A stretch of DNA of 64,000 nt from Flavobacteriales bacterium (GCA_020635825.1 JACJZA010000008.1:62001-126000), one strand, 5' to 3'; shown: positions 42,108 to 52,156, counted from the stretch's first letter. Numbers and translations: made by a program. Notes: generated by a model from the sequence alone, not told the origin.

Positions 42108-43271
42108 TTATTCTACAATAGGACACCTCTCAAAAGGAAGTGATTGGTCAAATAAATACCTATAAGTATGATAAGTTCGATAGATAGTTGCTCCTAAATT
42201 CTCACATACTTTTAGCATTTGAGGATTAAAATCCCCAATCCAAGTTAATACTGTTTCCTCGTATTTGTTTAATGAAACAATATTGTCTTCTGCCCATTTT
42301 ATCATAGCTCCTTCAACTCCCTTTCCTTGAAACCTTCTGCTTACTCCAAATACAATTCCAACCATAGTTTTAGGTGGGTTTATCCATTTATGCAACAGGA
42401 ATTTAATTTTTCCTAGCCAGTTTAAATTTCCATTTACATATTTAAATATTTCATTTAACTCGGGTATGTTAATGTAGAAAGCAATGGGTTGGTCTTTGTA
42501 ATACACAAAAACCATGATGTCTTTATCATAAATTGGTTTTAGGGTCTTCATGATTTTATGAGCTGTTTTTTCATCCATCTTTTTAAAATTATTGTGGCCA
42601 GCCCAAGCACTGTTATATACTGTTCTAAAATTATCAGCAATTTCTTTTAAGGATAATTTTCTAACATTAGCTATACTATAATTTTGATTTTCAAGTATTC
42701 GTTTACTTTTTTCTACAAAAACTTGTTGAGTTGGAATTTTCATATCTCTTTTAAACATAAATTGCTTGTAGTAAAGCTTAAAACCATACTCTTCAAAAAA
42801 CGATTGATAATAAGGAGGGTTGTAATTCATTCCATAACTATTAGGATCAGTAAAATTTTCAATTAATAAGCCCCAAAACATATTTTTTTCACCAAAATTG
42901 ATAGGTCCATCCATGGCTTCTAGACCTTGTTTTTCGAGCCATTTTTTAGCGGTGTTAAATAATTTAAAAGCAGCTTCTTTATTGTTTATACATTCAAAAA
43001 AACCGACTCCACCAGTAGGCTGTTTGAAAGTGAAAGCAATTTTATCATCAACGAAAGCAGCAATTCTGCCTATAGTTTTGTCATTATCGTTTTTTAAAAT
43101 CCATCGAGTAATATTTCCATGTGAGTGTGCTTTGTTCTCTTTAGGATTAAAAACTTTTTCAATATCTTGTTTTAGATGAGGAATCCAATTTTTATCATTT
43201 TGATATATTTCCCAAGGAAGTTTAAGGAATTCTCTTTTGCTTTTTTCGTCACGTACTTCTATTATCTTCAT
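42108..43271 (-). CDS. GNAT-like N-acyltransferase family protein
   Basis: A 387-residue protein. The start chosen is MKIIEVRDEKSKREF; the frame is open to 43292. It combines an N-terminal GNAT-like part (about 1-160, TIGRIAAFVDDK) with a C-terminal half that has VVYYKDQPIAFYINIPE and VFGVSRRFQGKGVEGAMIKWA (acyl-CoA loop). The family is common in Bacteroidota, conserved but uncharacterised. An acyltransferase role in lipid or amino acid modification is inference. Confidence 0.75.
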   Translation of the reverse strand: MKIIEVRDEKSKREFLKLPWEIYQNDKNWIPHLKQDIEKVFNPKENKAHSHGNITRWILKNDNDKTIGRIAAFVDDKIAFTFKQPTGGVGFFECINNKEAAFKLFNTAKKWLEKQGLEAMDGPINFGEKNMFWGLLIENFTDPNSYGMNYNPPYYQSFFEEYGFKLYYKQFMFKRDMKIPTQQVFVEKSKRILENQNYSIANVRKLSLKEIADNFRTVYNSAWAGHNNFKKMDEKTAHKIMKTLKPIYDKDIMVFVYYKDQPIAFYINIPELNEIFKYVNGNLNWLGKIKFLLHKWINPPKTMVGIVFGVSRRFQGKGVEGAMIKWAEDNIVSLNKYEETVLTWIGDFNPQMLKVCENLGATIYRTYHTYRYLFDQSLPFERCPIVE

Positions 43272-43276
43272 TTGTC

Positions 43277-43284
43277 TATCTTTG
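43277..43284 (+). promoter_or_regulatory. TAnnTTTG -7 element for SDR-aroK
   Basis: TATCTTTG, 43 nt before the ATG at 43328, lies within the divergent region shared with the acyltransferase gene. Confidence 0.45.
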
Positions 43285-43327
43285 CTCTGCAAAATTGAGC
43301 ATTAAAAAACAAGCATAAAAATCATCT

Positions 43328-44137
43328 ATGAAAAACAAAGTAGTAATTATTACAGGAGCATCGTCAGGTATAGGGTTGGCTTGTGCTGAAAAATTTGGAG
43401 CTATGGGCGCAAAATTGGTGATGGCAGCAAGAAATATAGAAAAGTTAAATGCTGTTGCAGAAGAATTACGTAAAAAAAATATAGAGGTTTTAGCATTTAA
43501 ATGTGATGTTTCTAAGCAAGAAGATTGTTTTCAATTGATAAATGCAACGATACAAAAATTCAACCGAATTGATGTGTTGATTAACAATGCAGGAATATCT
43601 ATGCGTGCTTTGTTTAATGATGCAGATATAAAAGTTATTGAACAAGTAATGAATATCAATTTTTGGGGAACTGTTTATTGTACTAAATTTGCTTTACCAT
43701 ATTTATTGAAAAGTAAAGGTTCTGTTGTTGGTGTTTCATCTATTGCTGGGTATGTCGGTTTGCCGGCTCGAACAGGGTATTCAGCATCTAAATATGCTAT
43801 GCAAGGTTTTTTGGATGCTCTAAGAACAGAGAATTTAAAAACCGGATTGCATGTAATGGTGGCTTGTCCTGGCTTTACTTCTTCAAATATTAGGAATACC
43901 GCCTTAAGTGCTGATGGAAGTTCTCAAGGTGAATCACCGAGAGAAGAAGGGAAAATGATGACTCCAGATGAAGTAGCTAATTATATTTATGATGGAATTG
44001 TGAAAAGAAAAAGAACATTAGTGCTTACTTCTGAAGGTAAACTTGCTGTTTTTTTAGGTAAATTATTTCCAAAATTTGTAGAAAAGCAAGTTTTTAAAAA
44101 GATGGAAAAAGAACCTAATAGTCCCCTAAAAAAATAA
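43328..44137 (+). CDS. Short-chain dehydrogenase/reductase
   Basis: A 269-residue NAD(P)-dependent SDR. Cofactor motif TGASSGIG at the start, NNAG (LINNAGISMRA), and the catalytic Ser-Tyr-Lys in SSIAGYVGLPARTGYSASKYA. The C-terminus PNSPLKK is short. The stop codon overlaps the aroK start by 1 bp (TAATG). Substrate unknown. Confidence 0.9.
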   Translation: MKNKVVIITGASSGIGLACAEKFGAMGAKLVMAARNIEKLNAVAEELRKKNIEVLAFKCDVSKQEDCFQLINATIQKFNRIDVLINNAGISMRALFNDADIKVIEQVMNINFWGTVYCTKFALPYLLKSKGSVVGVSSIAGYVGLPARTGYSASKYAMQGFLDALRTENLKTGLHVMVACPGFTSSNIRNTALSADGSSQGESPREEGKMMTPDEVANYIYDGIVKRKRTLVLTSEGKLAVFLGKLFPKFVEKQVFKKMEKEPNSPLKK

Positions 44138-44664
44138 TGAAACTGCCTGTGAAAATATTTTTAATAGGTTTTATGGGAAGTGGAAAATCTACTTTGGCGA
44201 AAAAGTTGGCGAATCGAATTAATTACTCTTTCTTAGATTTGGATGAAGAGATTGAACGAATTGAAAAAAGAAGTGTTGCTGAAATTTTCGAAAAGGAGGG
44301 TGAGAGTTATTTCAGGGAGCTAGAAACGAATCTGTTAAACAAACTAAAAACTTTTGAAACTAACCAAATTATTGCTTTGGGTGGAGGAACTCCTTGTTTT
44401 AATAATAACATGGAATTGATTCATCAAATTGGTTTTTCAGTTTATTTAAAATACAATTCAGGAATATTAGCCAATAGATTACTCAATTCCAAAACAAAAC
44501 GACCTTTAATAGCAAATAAAAACCCGGAAGAACTTAAAGCTTTTATAGATTTTCTTTTACAAGAAAGAGAACAATTTTATTTGAAAGCTAATTTGATTAT
44601 TGAAGGAACAAATATTACAACAAAACAAGTAATTGATTTACTGTTCCAAAATATTGAGCAATAG
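44137..44664 (+). CDS. aroK: Shikimate kinase
   Basis: A 175-residue kinase of the shikimate pathway. P-loop GFMGSGKSTLAKK, DLDEEIE (Mg and shikimate), FRELE with the Arg for shikimate, GGGTPCF, and the lid R-P-L (TKRPLIANKN). It is cotranslated with the SDR, and its last 27 bp overlap the convergent SirB1-type gene. Confidence 0.95.
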   Translation: MKLPVKIFLIGFMGSGKSTLAKKLANRINYSFLDLDEEIERIEKRSVAEIFEKEGESYFRELETNLLNKLKTFETNQIIALGGGTPCFNNNMELIHQIGFSVYLKYNSGILANRLLNSKTKRPLIANKNPEELKAFIDFLLQEREQFYLKANLIIEGTNITTKQVIDLLFQNIEQ

Positions 44665-45483
44665 AGTTAATTCATCTTTTTTATCTATATAACCTAAATT
44701 ATCGTAGGTATATATGAGGTGTTGAATTAATCTTTTAATAGTTGTTAAATTATCGCAAGGGATATAATATTCTTTTTTTGGTTCTTTTTTAAGTTGCTCT
44801 AAGAATTTATCGATATCGTATTTAGAAAACACTGAACCTTTATTAAAAACATTCAAGTAAAAAAGGACATCATTTTTTTTCTCTGCAAATGCTAAAATAA
44901 AATGAGCAGGAACATTTACACCATAGATAGGTATTTGTAATCGCTGACAAACTTCCAAGTAAATAATGGCAAGCGTAATTGGATTTCCTTTTTTGGTTTC
45001 AACTACATTGTTGATATATGAATTTTGTGGCGAATTGATATTTTTTAGGTTACCATTAAATCCATGAACCTCAAAAATAATTTGGTTTAAGACTTTCACT
45101 TTTTCAAGCGCAGTAAGATTATCGTTTAATTCTATCCAAGTATCTTGGGTTAATTGATTGATGTATTTATTAATCTCGTCTTCATGTAAATCAGGATATT
45201 GGTGTTTGGCAACAATAATAGACCCTTCAATTAAATTTTTGCTTTCGCTTTTTTTCCAAGCAACCAGTTCTGCTTTAATAGAATTAAATTGAAGATAATG
45301 AATGATTTCCTCAACCCTTTGTTGTAGTAGGTGGTCGAGAGAGTTTTCCCAAGCGTACTCAAGATGAGGAATAACATCATCTCCATAAGAGATGATTTGA
45401 TTCTTTACATCTTCATAAATAGTACTGTCAGGATCGTCTAGTAGATTAATAAGTGCTTGTAATTTACCTTCAATCATACCCAA
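44638..45483 (-). CDS. SirB1-family transglutaminase-like protein
   Basis: A 281-residue protein: N-terminal helical part (about 1-100), then a transglutaminase-like SirB1 domain with ETKKGNPITLAIIYLEVCQRL and GVNVPAHFILAF. The catalytic-type Cys of real transglutaminases is not present at the usual place (N-P-I-T-L), so a structural or binding role is likely. Overlaps aroK by 27 bp, tail to tail. Confidence 0.8.
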   Translation of the reverse strand: MGMIEGKLQALINLLDDPDSTIYEDVKNQIISYGDDVIPHLEYAWENSLDHLLQQRVEEIIHYLQFNSIKAELVAWKKSESKNLIEGSIIVAKHQYPDLHEDEINKYINQLTQDTWIELNDNLTALEKVKVLNQIIFEVHGFNGNLKNINSPQNSYINNVVETKKGNPITLAIIYLEVCQRLQIPIYGVNVPAHFILAFAEKKNDVLFYLNVFNKGSVFSKYDIDKFLEQLKKEPKKEYYIPCDNLTTIKRLIQHLIYTYDNLGYIDKKDELTLLLNILEQ

Positions 45484-45530
45484 ATATACGTTGATATTGT
45501 ATTTTGGGTTTTAATGGGGAATGCTAGTTA

Positions 45531-46409
45531 TTAACGTGGTTGTGTTAGTTTATATAAAACTAATTCAATTAATTTTTTAACGGTTGACTTATAATCTTTA
45601 CTAAACTCATTACTAAAACGATTTGCAATTACTGCACAAACAGTACATGCATTATGCCCTAAAATTCTACTTAAACCATAAAGAGCTGAGGTTTCCATTT
45701 CGAAATTTACCACTTGTAAATTACCATCTTTAAAAAGGTTTAACTTTTCATTTAGCTGCTTTTCTTTTAATGGTATTCTTAAAACACGACCTTGCGGACC
45801 ATAAAAGCCTGGAGCAGTAGCTGTAATTCCTGTAAAACAATCGTTTTTAAATAAGTTATATAAATTTATGGAGCCTTTTACAAAGTAAGGTTCTGCAAAA
45901 GTTGATAAATACTCAGTTTGATTATAAAATTTAGTGACCAATTCTTTTTCGTAGATAGATGGTTTAAAATCGTAATAATTTAATAATCCGTCTAATCCCA
46001 ATCCATATTCCGACAATACAAAAGAATCTACAGGAATGTCTTTTTGCATGGCTCCAGAAGTACCAATTCTAACAATATTTAGAGATTTTTTTTCTTTTTT
46101 AATGGTTCTGGTTTCCAAATCAATATTAACTAAAGCATCCAATTCGTTTAGAACAATATCAATATTGTCTGTTCCCATTCCAGTTGACATAACAGTCAGT
46201 CTTTTGTTATTAAACACTCCTGTATGTGTAACTATTTCTCTGTTAGAGACTTGATGTTCTATTTTATCAAAATAACTAGAAATAAGACTTACTCTGCCTG
46301 GATCGCCAACAACAATAATTGTATCGGCAATTTGGTGAGGATGTAATTTTAAATGATAAATACTTTTATCAGGATTTAGAATAAGTTCTGATTCTGCTAT
46401 TTTTTGCAT
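45531..46409 (-). CDS. Uridine/purine nucleoside phosphorylase
   Basis: A 292-residue enzyme of the NP-I family. Phosphate-binding VVGDPGRVSLI, RIGTSGAM, and the substrate-ribose motif VVNFEMETSALYGLSRI (Met-Glu-Met-Glu type) point to the uridine phosphorylase group. It starts MQKIAESELILNPDKS. It would cleave nucleosides for salvage. Divergent from the second universal stress gene. Confidence 0.9.
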   Translation of the reverse strand: MQKIAESELILNPDKSIYHLKLHPHQIADTIIVVGDPGRVSLISSYFDKIEHQVSNREIVTHTGVFNNKRLTVMSTGMGTDNIDIVLNELDALVNIDLETRTIKKEKKSLNIVRIGTSGAMQKDIPVDSFVLSEYGLGLDGLLNYYDFKPSIYEKELVTKFYNQTEYLSTFAEPYFVKGSINLYNLFKNDCFTGITATAPGFYGPQGRVLRIPLKEKQLNEKLNLFKDGNLQVVNFEMETSALYGLSRILGHNACTVCAVIANRFSNEFSKDYKSTVKKLIELVLYKLTQPR

Positions 46410-46448
46410 AGTTTGAATTGTTTACCTTTACTTCTCAAAGATAGAAAA

Positions 46449-47312
46449 ATGTTAAATAAATCAAATAAGATACTTGTCCCTGTTGATTTTTCAGAACAAT
46501 CACTAATTGCCCTTTCACAGTCATACAATTTAGCTAAAAAAATTAATGCTGAATTGGTATTACTTTATGTTATTGAAGAGCTTAACCCTATGGTCAAAAG
46601 ATTGTATAAAGAACTCAATGAAATTAAGGGTGCTGTGGAAAATAACCTTAAAAATTTAGCCGAAGAAAAATCAAAAGAAACAGGTTTGGTATTTTCTGTT
46701 GAAATAGAAGAAGGGAAAATTTATAATAAAATTGTTGAGGTAGCTGAAAAGATTAATGCTAGGTTTATTGTAATGGGTACAAAAGGGAATGAAAACTCAA
46801 AATTTATTGGTAGTAATGCTAATAAAGTTGTTAAAACAGCCCCTTGCCCGGTAATTACGATAAAAGGTCAACAACACAAGAAAGGGTGTGACAAAATTGT
46901 TTTGCCACTTGATTTAACCAAAGAAACCAGTGATAAAGTAAATCAAGCTATAGAAATAGCAGAACTGTTTACAGCTGAAATTTTCATAGTGTCAGTACTC
47001 CAAACAGGTAAAGAAGAAATTGTAAATAAATTAAAAGATCAATTATTGATAGTTAGACAATATATTGAGAATAGAGGAGTAAAATGTACAGCTGAAATAG
47101 TTAAAATTTTAAAAAGTGAAGAGTCTCTTGCAAATGCGCTCATTAAATATGCTGAAAAAATAGAAGCTGATTTATTGATGATTATGACTCAACAAGAAAA
47201 GGATATTAAAGAGTTGTTTATTGGTTCTAAGGCCAAAGAAGTTATTAATAACTCAGAAATACCTGTTTTAAGTATACAGCCTTCATTAAAAGATAGAATA
47301 GAAATAAGTTAA
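46449..47312 (+). CDS. Tandem universal stress protein (UspA), second copy
   Basis: A 287-residue protein of two UspA domains. The start chosen is MLNKSNKILVPVDFSEQSL; the frame is open to 46404. Nucleotide-binding loop MGTKGNENSKFIGSNANK is seen in the first domain; the second (MIMTQQEKDIKELFIGSKA) has lost the GxxG pattern. No Fnr-type site was seen upstream, unlike the copy at 40911. Monocistronic. Confidence 0.9.
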   Translation: MLNKSNKILVPVDFSEQSLIALSQSYNLAKKINAELVLLYVIEELNPMVKRLYKELNEIKGAVENNLKNLAEEKSKETGLVFSVEIEEGKIYNKIVEVAEKINARFIVMGTKGNENSKFIGSNANKVVKTAPCPVITIKGQQHKKGCDKIVLPLDLTKETSDKVNQAIEIAELFTAEIFIVSVLQTGKEEIVNKLKDQLLIVRQYIENRGVKCTAEIVKILKSEESLANALIKYAEKIEADLLMIMTQQEKDIKELFIGSKAKEVINNSEIPVLSIQPSLKDRIEIS

Positions 47313-47380
47313 TGAAAATTTAATTTTTTAAAAATAAAAAATTAATTTAAGGCCTTCAATTAAAAGAATTTGTAATAATT

Positions 47381-48706
47381 ATGAGGGGATTCAACAAATA
47401 TTCTTTTCTTTTTTTATTTTATTTCTCTTTTATTTTTTCAGCTTGTCTCAAAACTGAATTTACAGAGCAAGAACTCACTTCTGGGACTGCCGATTTTTCG
47501 AGGTATGTGGCAGTTGGAAATTCTCTTACTCAAGGATACCAAAATGGTGGTTTGCATAACGAGCATAATGAACATGATAATTCTTATCCTGCAATTTTAG
47601 CATCTCAGATGAAGTTAGTTTCACCTTCCTTAAATTTTGCTCAACCACAGGTTAATGGTTCCGGTTCAGGTCATTTGCATTTAGCATGGAGAAACAATGA
47701 AATTGAAGTCATTAAAGCTTATGACCCAAATTTAACTCCTCAAGAAAATGACCCCGATGCAATTGGAGATGACCCTTCTTGGGTAAATTTTGCTGATAAA
47801 AATTTGTCTTATAGCAATTTAGGTATTTCGGGAATAAAACTAGCAAATCTTTGTCCTGGAGGTAATACTTCAGCAAATTTGAATTATTTCTTTTATAATG
47901 TAAACGAATATGCCCGTTTTTTAAATTGGGGTACTCCATCAAACATGGTTACTTATTTAGATCATATTAAAGCGAGTAATGCTACTTTTTTCACATGTTG
48001 GTTAGGTAATAATGATGTACTTGGTTGGTCAACAGAAGGAGGTGATGATGGTTATGAGGCTCAATTTAATCAATCGTTTTATAAGCTGACAGATGTTACA
48101 GAATTTCATGATAAATATGATTCTGTTTTAACCGCTTTTACAAGGATGGGAGCTAAAGGTGTATGTGCAACTATACCGGACGTAACATCTATTCCTTATT
48201 TTAATACCGTTACCCTTGAAGAGGTAGATAGAGATGTTTGGATTGTTGAAGGACCATATTCCAATAATCCGGGGAACGTAAGGTTGGCTACCGATGAAGA
48301 TTTAATTTTACTAACAGCAGTTGATTCTTTAGATGCTGGTGAAGGTGATTCTCCCTTAAATCCATTATCACATACGTTAGTTTTAGATAAGGATGAGAAA
48401 ATTATGTCACAAAATGCATCTAATGCATATAATACTCAGATAAAACAATTGGCAGCACAATATGGTTTTCCGGTGGCTGATATGCATCAATTTATGGGAG
48501 AACTTAAATCGGGATTGATTTTCGATGGAGTGGAGTTTGATGCTCGTTTTGTTGAAGGTGGCGCATTCTCTTTAGATGGTGTGCATCCAAACAATAGAGG
48601 TTATGCAATTATAGCCAATAAATTTATTGAAACTATCAATCAGTATTATGGTTCTAACCTACCCACTGTTGAAGTTTCAAATTATCAAGGTATAATATTT
48701 CCATAA
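47381..48706 (+). CDS. SGNH/GDSL-type hydrolase lipoprotein, first copy
   Basis: A 441-residue protein. Signal ends at FIFSAC (lipobox), so it is probably an outer-membrane lipoprotein. The SGNH blocks are all present: GNSLTQG (nucleophile Ser), the Gly-containing block around GISGIKLANL, LGNNDVLGW (Asn) and DGVHPNNRGYA (Asp-His). It should hydrolyse an ester, perhaps a lipid. First of a four-gene operon with gaps of 29, 21 and 28 bp. A close paralogue ends the operon. Confidence 0.9.
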   Translation: MRGFNKYSFLFLFYFSFIFSACLKTEFTEQELTSGTADFSRYVAVGNSLTQGYQNGGLHNEHNEHDNSYPAILASQMKLVSPSLNFAQPQVNGSGSGHLHLAWRNNEIEVIKAYDPNLTPQENDPDAIGDDPSWVNFADKNLSYSNLGISGIKLANLCPGGNTSANLNYFFYNVNEYARFLNWGTPSNMVTYLDHIKASNATFFTCWLGNNDVLGWSTEGGDDGYEAQFNQSFYKLTDVTEFHDKYDSVLTAFTRMGAKGVCATIPDVTSIPYFNTVTLEEVDRDVWIVEGPYSNNPGNVRLATDEDLILLTAVDSLDAGEGDSPLNPLSHTLVLDKDEKIMSQNASNAYNTQIKQLAAQYGFPVADMHQFMGELKSGLIFDGVEFDARFVEGGAFSLDGVHPNNRGYAIIANKFIETINQYYGSNLPTVEVSNYQGIIFP

Positions 48707-48735
48707 ACAATAATAGAATAAAAAAACATAAGACT

Positions 48736-49494
48736 ATGAAAAGACTTTTAATTATTTTAATTTCAGTTTTAAGTGTGAATATGATTCTAGCTCAAAACTG
48801 TACACCGGATTTCTCTTATACAAATCCCGGTGTCTATCCTGATAGTGCTACAAATTTAGCTGTTGCTTATGTAGGGGTGCCATATCAAGAAACAATTACA
48901 ACTGTAACGCCCTCTGATACTTGTGTGGTTATTTTGTTTCCACCTTGTGAAACAGTTCCAATTGATAGTGTGATGGTAGAGAGTGTAACAGGATTACCTC
49001 CCGGTTTAACAGTTATTTCAGAAAATGAAACATCATTACCATTTAAATTTTTAGGAGGTTCGACCAGTTGTATGTTTATTTCAGGAACACCCACTCAAGC
49101 GGGTCATTATCCAATTACTGTAAATGGTACTTCTTGGGCTACTGTATTTACTTTACCACAATCTCAACCATTTATAGTAGATTACTATTTTATTGATGTT
49201 ATTGACCCAACTGGTATTGCTGAAGTAAATGAAAATGAATTTACTGTAGCTCAGAATTCGCCAAACCCTGTAAGAGATTATACTTTTATTGAATATTATT
49301 TACCAAAATCAGCAACTGTAAATATTTTGATAAGAAATATATTAGGCGAAGTAGTTTGGAATGAAAATAAAATTTCAAATCAAGGAACTAATCGATTAAA
49401 AATAGATGCTTCCAATTTCTCAAATGGTGTCTATTTTTATCAGGTTAATTATAACCAACAATCTGTTTCTAAAAAATTCATTGTAAGTAAATAA
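48736..49494 (+). CDS. Secreted protein with Ig-like module and type A T9SS sorting domain
   Basis: A 252-residue protein. Signal peptide (about 1-19), a putative Ig-like domain (GLPPGLTVISE ... ISGTPTQAGHYPITV, about 80-140), and a C-terminal sorting domain (VAQNSPNPVRDYTFIEYYLP ... GVYFYQVNYNQQSVSKKFIV). Exported by the type IX system. Its place between a lipase-like gene and a FadL-type porin hints at a role in lipid substrate capture, which is inference. Confidence 0.85.
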   Translation: MKRLLIILISVLSVNMILAQNCTPDFSYTNPGVYPDSATNLAVAYVGVPYQETITTVTPSDTCVVILFPPCETVPIDSVMVESVTGLPPGLTVISENETSLPFKFLGGSTSCMFISGTPTQAGHYPITVNGTSWATVFTLPQSQPFIVDYYFIDVIDPTGIAEVNENEFTVAQNSPNPVRDYTFIEYYLPKSATVNILIRNILGEVVWNENKISNQGTNRLKIDASNFSNGVYFYQVNYNQQSVSKKFIVSK

Positions 49495-49515
49495 TATAAC
49501 AAAACAATCAATCAC

Positions 49516-50826
49516 ATGAAAAAAATAATTATTGCTGCATTTGCTTTTCTTCCTTATGTTCTTCAGGCAGGGGGCTTTCAACTTAATTTGCAAGGAATAA
49601 AAGCAGTAGCCATGGGAGGAGCCTTTACTGGTATTGGTTCTGATGCAAGTACCGTTTTTTTTAACCCCGGAGGGATGAATAATTTAAATGGTCATAATTT
49701 TTTATTAGGAGTTAATTATGTTACTCCATCTGTATCTCTTCAAACACCAGAAACTGCAAATATTAATCAAACATCACCTAATGCTAATCCATTCCATGTA
49801 TATTATTCGGGTGCCATTTTAAAGGATAAACTGAATGATAAATTAAGAGTTGGATTTTTGGTGAATAATCAGTTTGGTTCAACATCTTCATTTGATGATA
49901 ATTGGCAAGGAAGATTTATTATTCAAAACATTTCACTTAAAACATTTATGTTTCAACCTTCTGCATCATATAAACTTCATGATAAAGTAAGTATTGGTGC
50001 TGGTTTTGTTTATGCAATGGGTGCATTTAAAACTCAAAAAGGAGTGCCTGTGGCATCAGCTTCAACAACTGAAGGTCAAGCTACCCTCGAAGGTTCTGGT
50101 AATGCAATGGGATTTAATGTGGGGATTTTTTCTAACCTGTTGAGTTTTGGTGATGATACTAAAAAAACCGATGTAAGACTTGGTGTAAGTTACCGTTCGG
50201 AATTAGCTATTAAATTAGATGGAGGTACAGCAAAATTTACTAACATTCCTACTTCGTTAGCGAGTAAATTTCCTGCTTCTACAAAATTTAGTGGAGAATT
50301 AACATTGCCATCTGTTTTTACAGCAGGTTTTAGTGTTAAGCATTCCAAAACAAATTATTCGGTAGAATTAGCCTATGATTTAAATTGGACAGGATGGGCA
50401 TCTTACGATACATTAGCTTTCGATTTCGAAAATGCAGACACACCTGATTCCAAAACAACAAAAGATTGGCAAAATGCATTAACACATCGTTTTGGTGTAG
50501 ATTTTACTTATAAAGAAAAATACAGTGCAAGAGTAGGAGCCTATTATGACAACTCACCGGTAAAAGATGGATATGTAAGTCCTGAGTTACCTGATATGAC
50601 ACAATTGGCTTATACAGCCGGTTTAGCATATAAAATAAATGATATGATTACTGTTGACTTATCATACATTCGTCAAAGTGCCGAAAGAGAATCTGACTTG
50701 ACAGATGCTGGTTTTTCTGCTAAATACCGTAGAAAAGTAAATGTTTATGGTATAGGTGTAAATATTAAATTAGGAGGAGCATCAAAACCTAAAGTTGAAG
50801 ATACAACAGCTCCTTCAATGAACTAA
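49516..50826 (+). CDS. OmpP1/FadL-family outer membrane transporter
   Basis: A 436-residue beta-barrel protein with a signal peptide (about 1-19) and the FadL signature GIKAVAMGGAFTGIGSDAST + FFNPGGMNNL. FadL-type porins take up hydrophobic molecules such as fatty acids. It sits between two SGNH lipoproteins, and that suggests hydrolysis of esters outside followed by uptake of the released acyl chain. Confidence 0.9.
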   Translation: MKKIIIAAFAFLPYVLQAGGFQLNLQGIKAVAMGGAFTGIGSDASTVFFNPGGMNNLNGHNFLLGVNYVTPSVSLQTPETANINQTSPNANPFHVYYSGAILKDKLNDKLRVGFLVNNQFGSTSSFDDNWQGRFIIQNISLKTFMFQPSASYKLHDKVSIGAGFVYAMGAFKTQKGVPVASASTTEGQATLEGSGNAMGFNVGIFSNLLSFGDDTKKTDVRLGVSYRSELAIKLDGGTAKFTNIPTSLASKFPASTKFSGELTLPSVFTAGFSVKHSKTNYSVELAYDLNWTGWASYDTLAFDFENADTPDSKTTKDWQNALTHRFGVDFTYKEKYSARVGAYYDNSPVKDGYVSPELPDMTQLAYTAGLAYKINDMITVDLSYIRQSAERESDLTDAGFSAKYRRKVNVYGIGVNIKLGGASKPKVEDTTAPSMN

Positions 50827-50854
50827 TTTCCTAATAATTAAATAATAAAAAAAA

Positions 50855-52135
50855 ATGAAAAACTTTAAATACATTACTTTAGGAATTGTTACTATAGCTT
50901 TGACTTCGTGTATCAAAACAGAATTTGATGATTTTGAAGCTACAAGTAGTGGTTCAGCTAATTTTGCAAAATTTGTTTCTGTAGGAAATTCCTTAACACA
51001 AGGATATCAAGATAATGGGGTACATAATGAATATGGTCAACAAAGTAATTCCTATCCTGCTATTATTGCTAAGCAAATGGGTGTGAATTTTGTTCAGCCA
51101 TTAGTTAAGTCTCCAGAGGGGTCTGGTTATATGAAGCTTATTAGTTTAGATCCTGAGTTTGAAAATGTTCCTCAAGCTACAGGTTGGAATAATTGGGATC
51201 AAAATACTTCATATAATAATTTAGGAATCGCAGGAATTAGGTTAACAGACTGTGTTCCAACATCAGGAGATCCTTTATCGCCAATCGTAAATCAAGTTAT
51301 TATGGGAAACAACCCTTACGGAACTTTTATGAATTTTGGACAACCTTTTACATCACCACCTGTTTCTTATTTAGATTACATAAAAGCAAGTAATGCTACA
51401 TTTTTTACTTGTTGGCTAGGAAATAATGATGTTTTAGGTTGGGCTACTTCAGGAGGTGATGATGGTGCCCAAACAATTCCTGGATTTGGAACTATCAAAT
51501 TATCAGAATTAACTCCAGTTACTGTTTTTAGAAATAAGTATGATTCCGTTTTAACTGCTTTTGCGCAAAAAGGAGCGAAGGGTGTTTGTGCTACTTTACC
51601 TGATGTAACAGCAATTCCATTTTTTACGACAGTTACTTTAGAAGCTATTGGTACTGATGTATGGATTACAGAAGGTCCATATTCCAATAATCCAGGTAAT
51701 GTAAGAAAAGCAACCAATGATGATCTGTTACTTTTATCTACTAAAAATGCATTGAATCCAACAACAGGACATGGCTTTATTCAAGCTAATCCATTAACTC
51801 ATCAAGAAGTACTGGATAAAGATGAGGTAGCTTATGTGCAAAATCATACCAACTTATTGAATAATGAAATTAAAACTTTGGCTAGTAGTAAAGGAATGGG
51901 TGTTGTTGATATGTATGCTTATATGTATGAATTAAAAGCAGGAATTACTTTTGATGGAGTTGCATACACAGCAAATTATATTGAAGGTGGTGGATTTTCA
52001 TTAGATGGCGTGCATCCAAATACCAGAGGATATGCAATAATTGCTAATAAATTTATTGAAACCATTAATAATACTTACGGTTCCAACCTAAGACCAGTTC
52101 CTGTACAGGATTATCCAGGAATTATTTTTCCTTAA
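50855..52135 (+). CDS. SGNH/GDSL-type hydrolase lipoprotein, second copy
   Basis: A 426-residue paralogue of the gene at 47381. Lipobox near ALTSC, catalytic blocks GNSLTQG, LGNNDVLGW and DGVHPNTRGYA are intact. Long stretches are shared, for example IKASNATFFTCWLGNNDV. Last gene of the operon, followed by a terminator. Confidence 0.9.
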   Translation: MKNFKYITLGIVTIALTSCIKTEFDDFEATSSGSANFAKFVSVGNSLTQGYQDNGVHNEYGQQSNSYPAIIAKQMGVNFVQPLVKSPEGSGYMKLISLDPEFENVPQATGWNNWDQNTSYNNLGIAGIRLTDCVPTSGDPLSPIVNQVIMGNNPYGTFMNFGQPFTSPPVSYLDYIKASNATFFTCWLGNNDVLGWATSGGDDGAQTIPGFGTIKLSELTPVTVFRNKYDSVLTAFAQKGAKGVCATLPDVTAIPFFTTVTLEAIGTDVWITEGPYSNNPGNVRKATNDDLLLLSTKNALNPTTGHGFIQANPLTHQEVLDKDEVAYVQNHTNLLNNEIKTLASSKGMGVVDMYAYMYELKAGITFDGVAYTANYIEGGGFSLDGVHPNTRGYAIIANKFIETINNTYGSNLRPVPVQDYPGIIFP

Positions 52136-52156
52136 GTTAAAATAAAAACAAATCTG

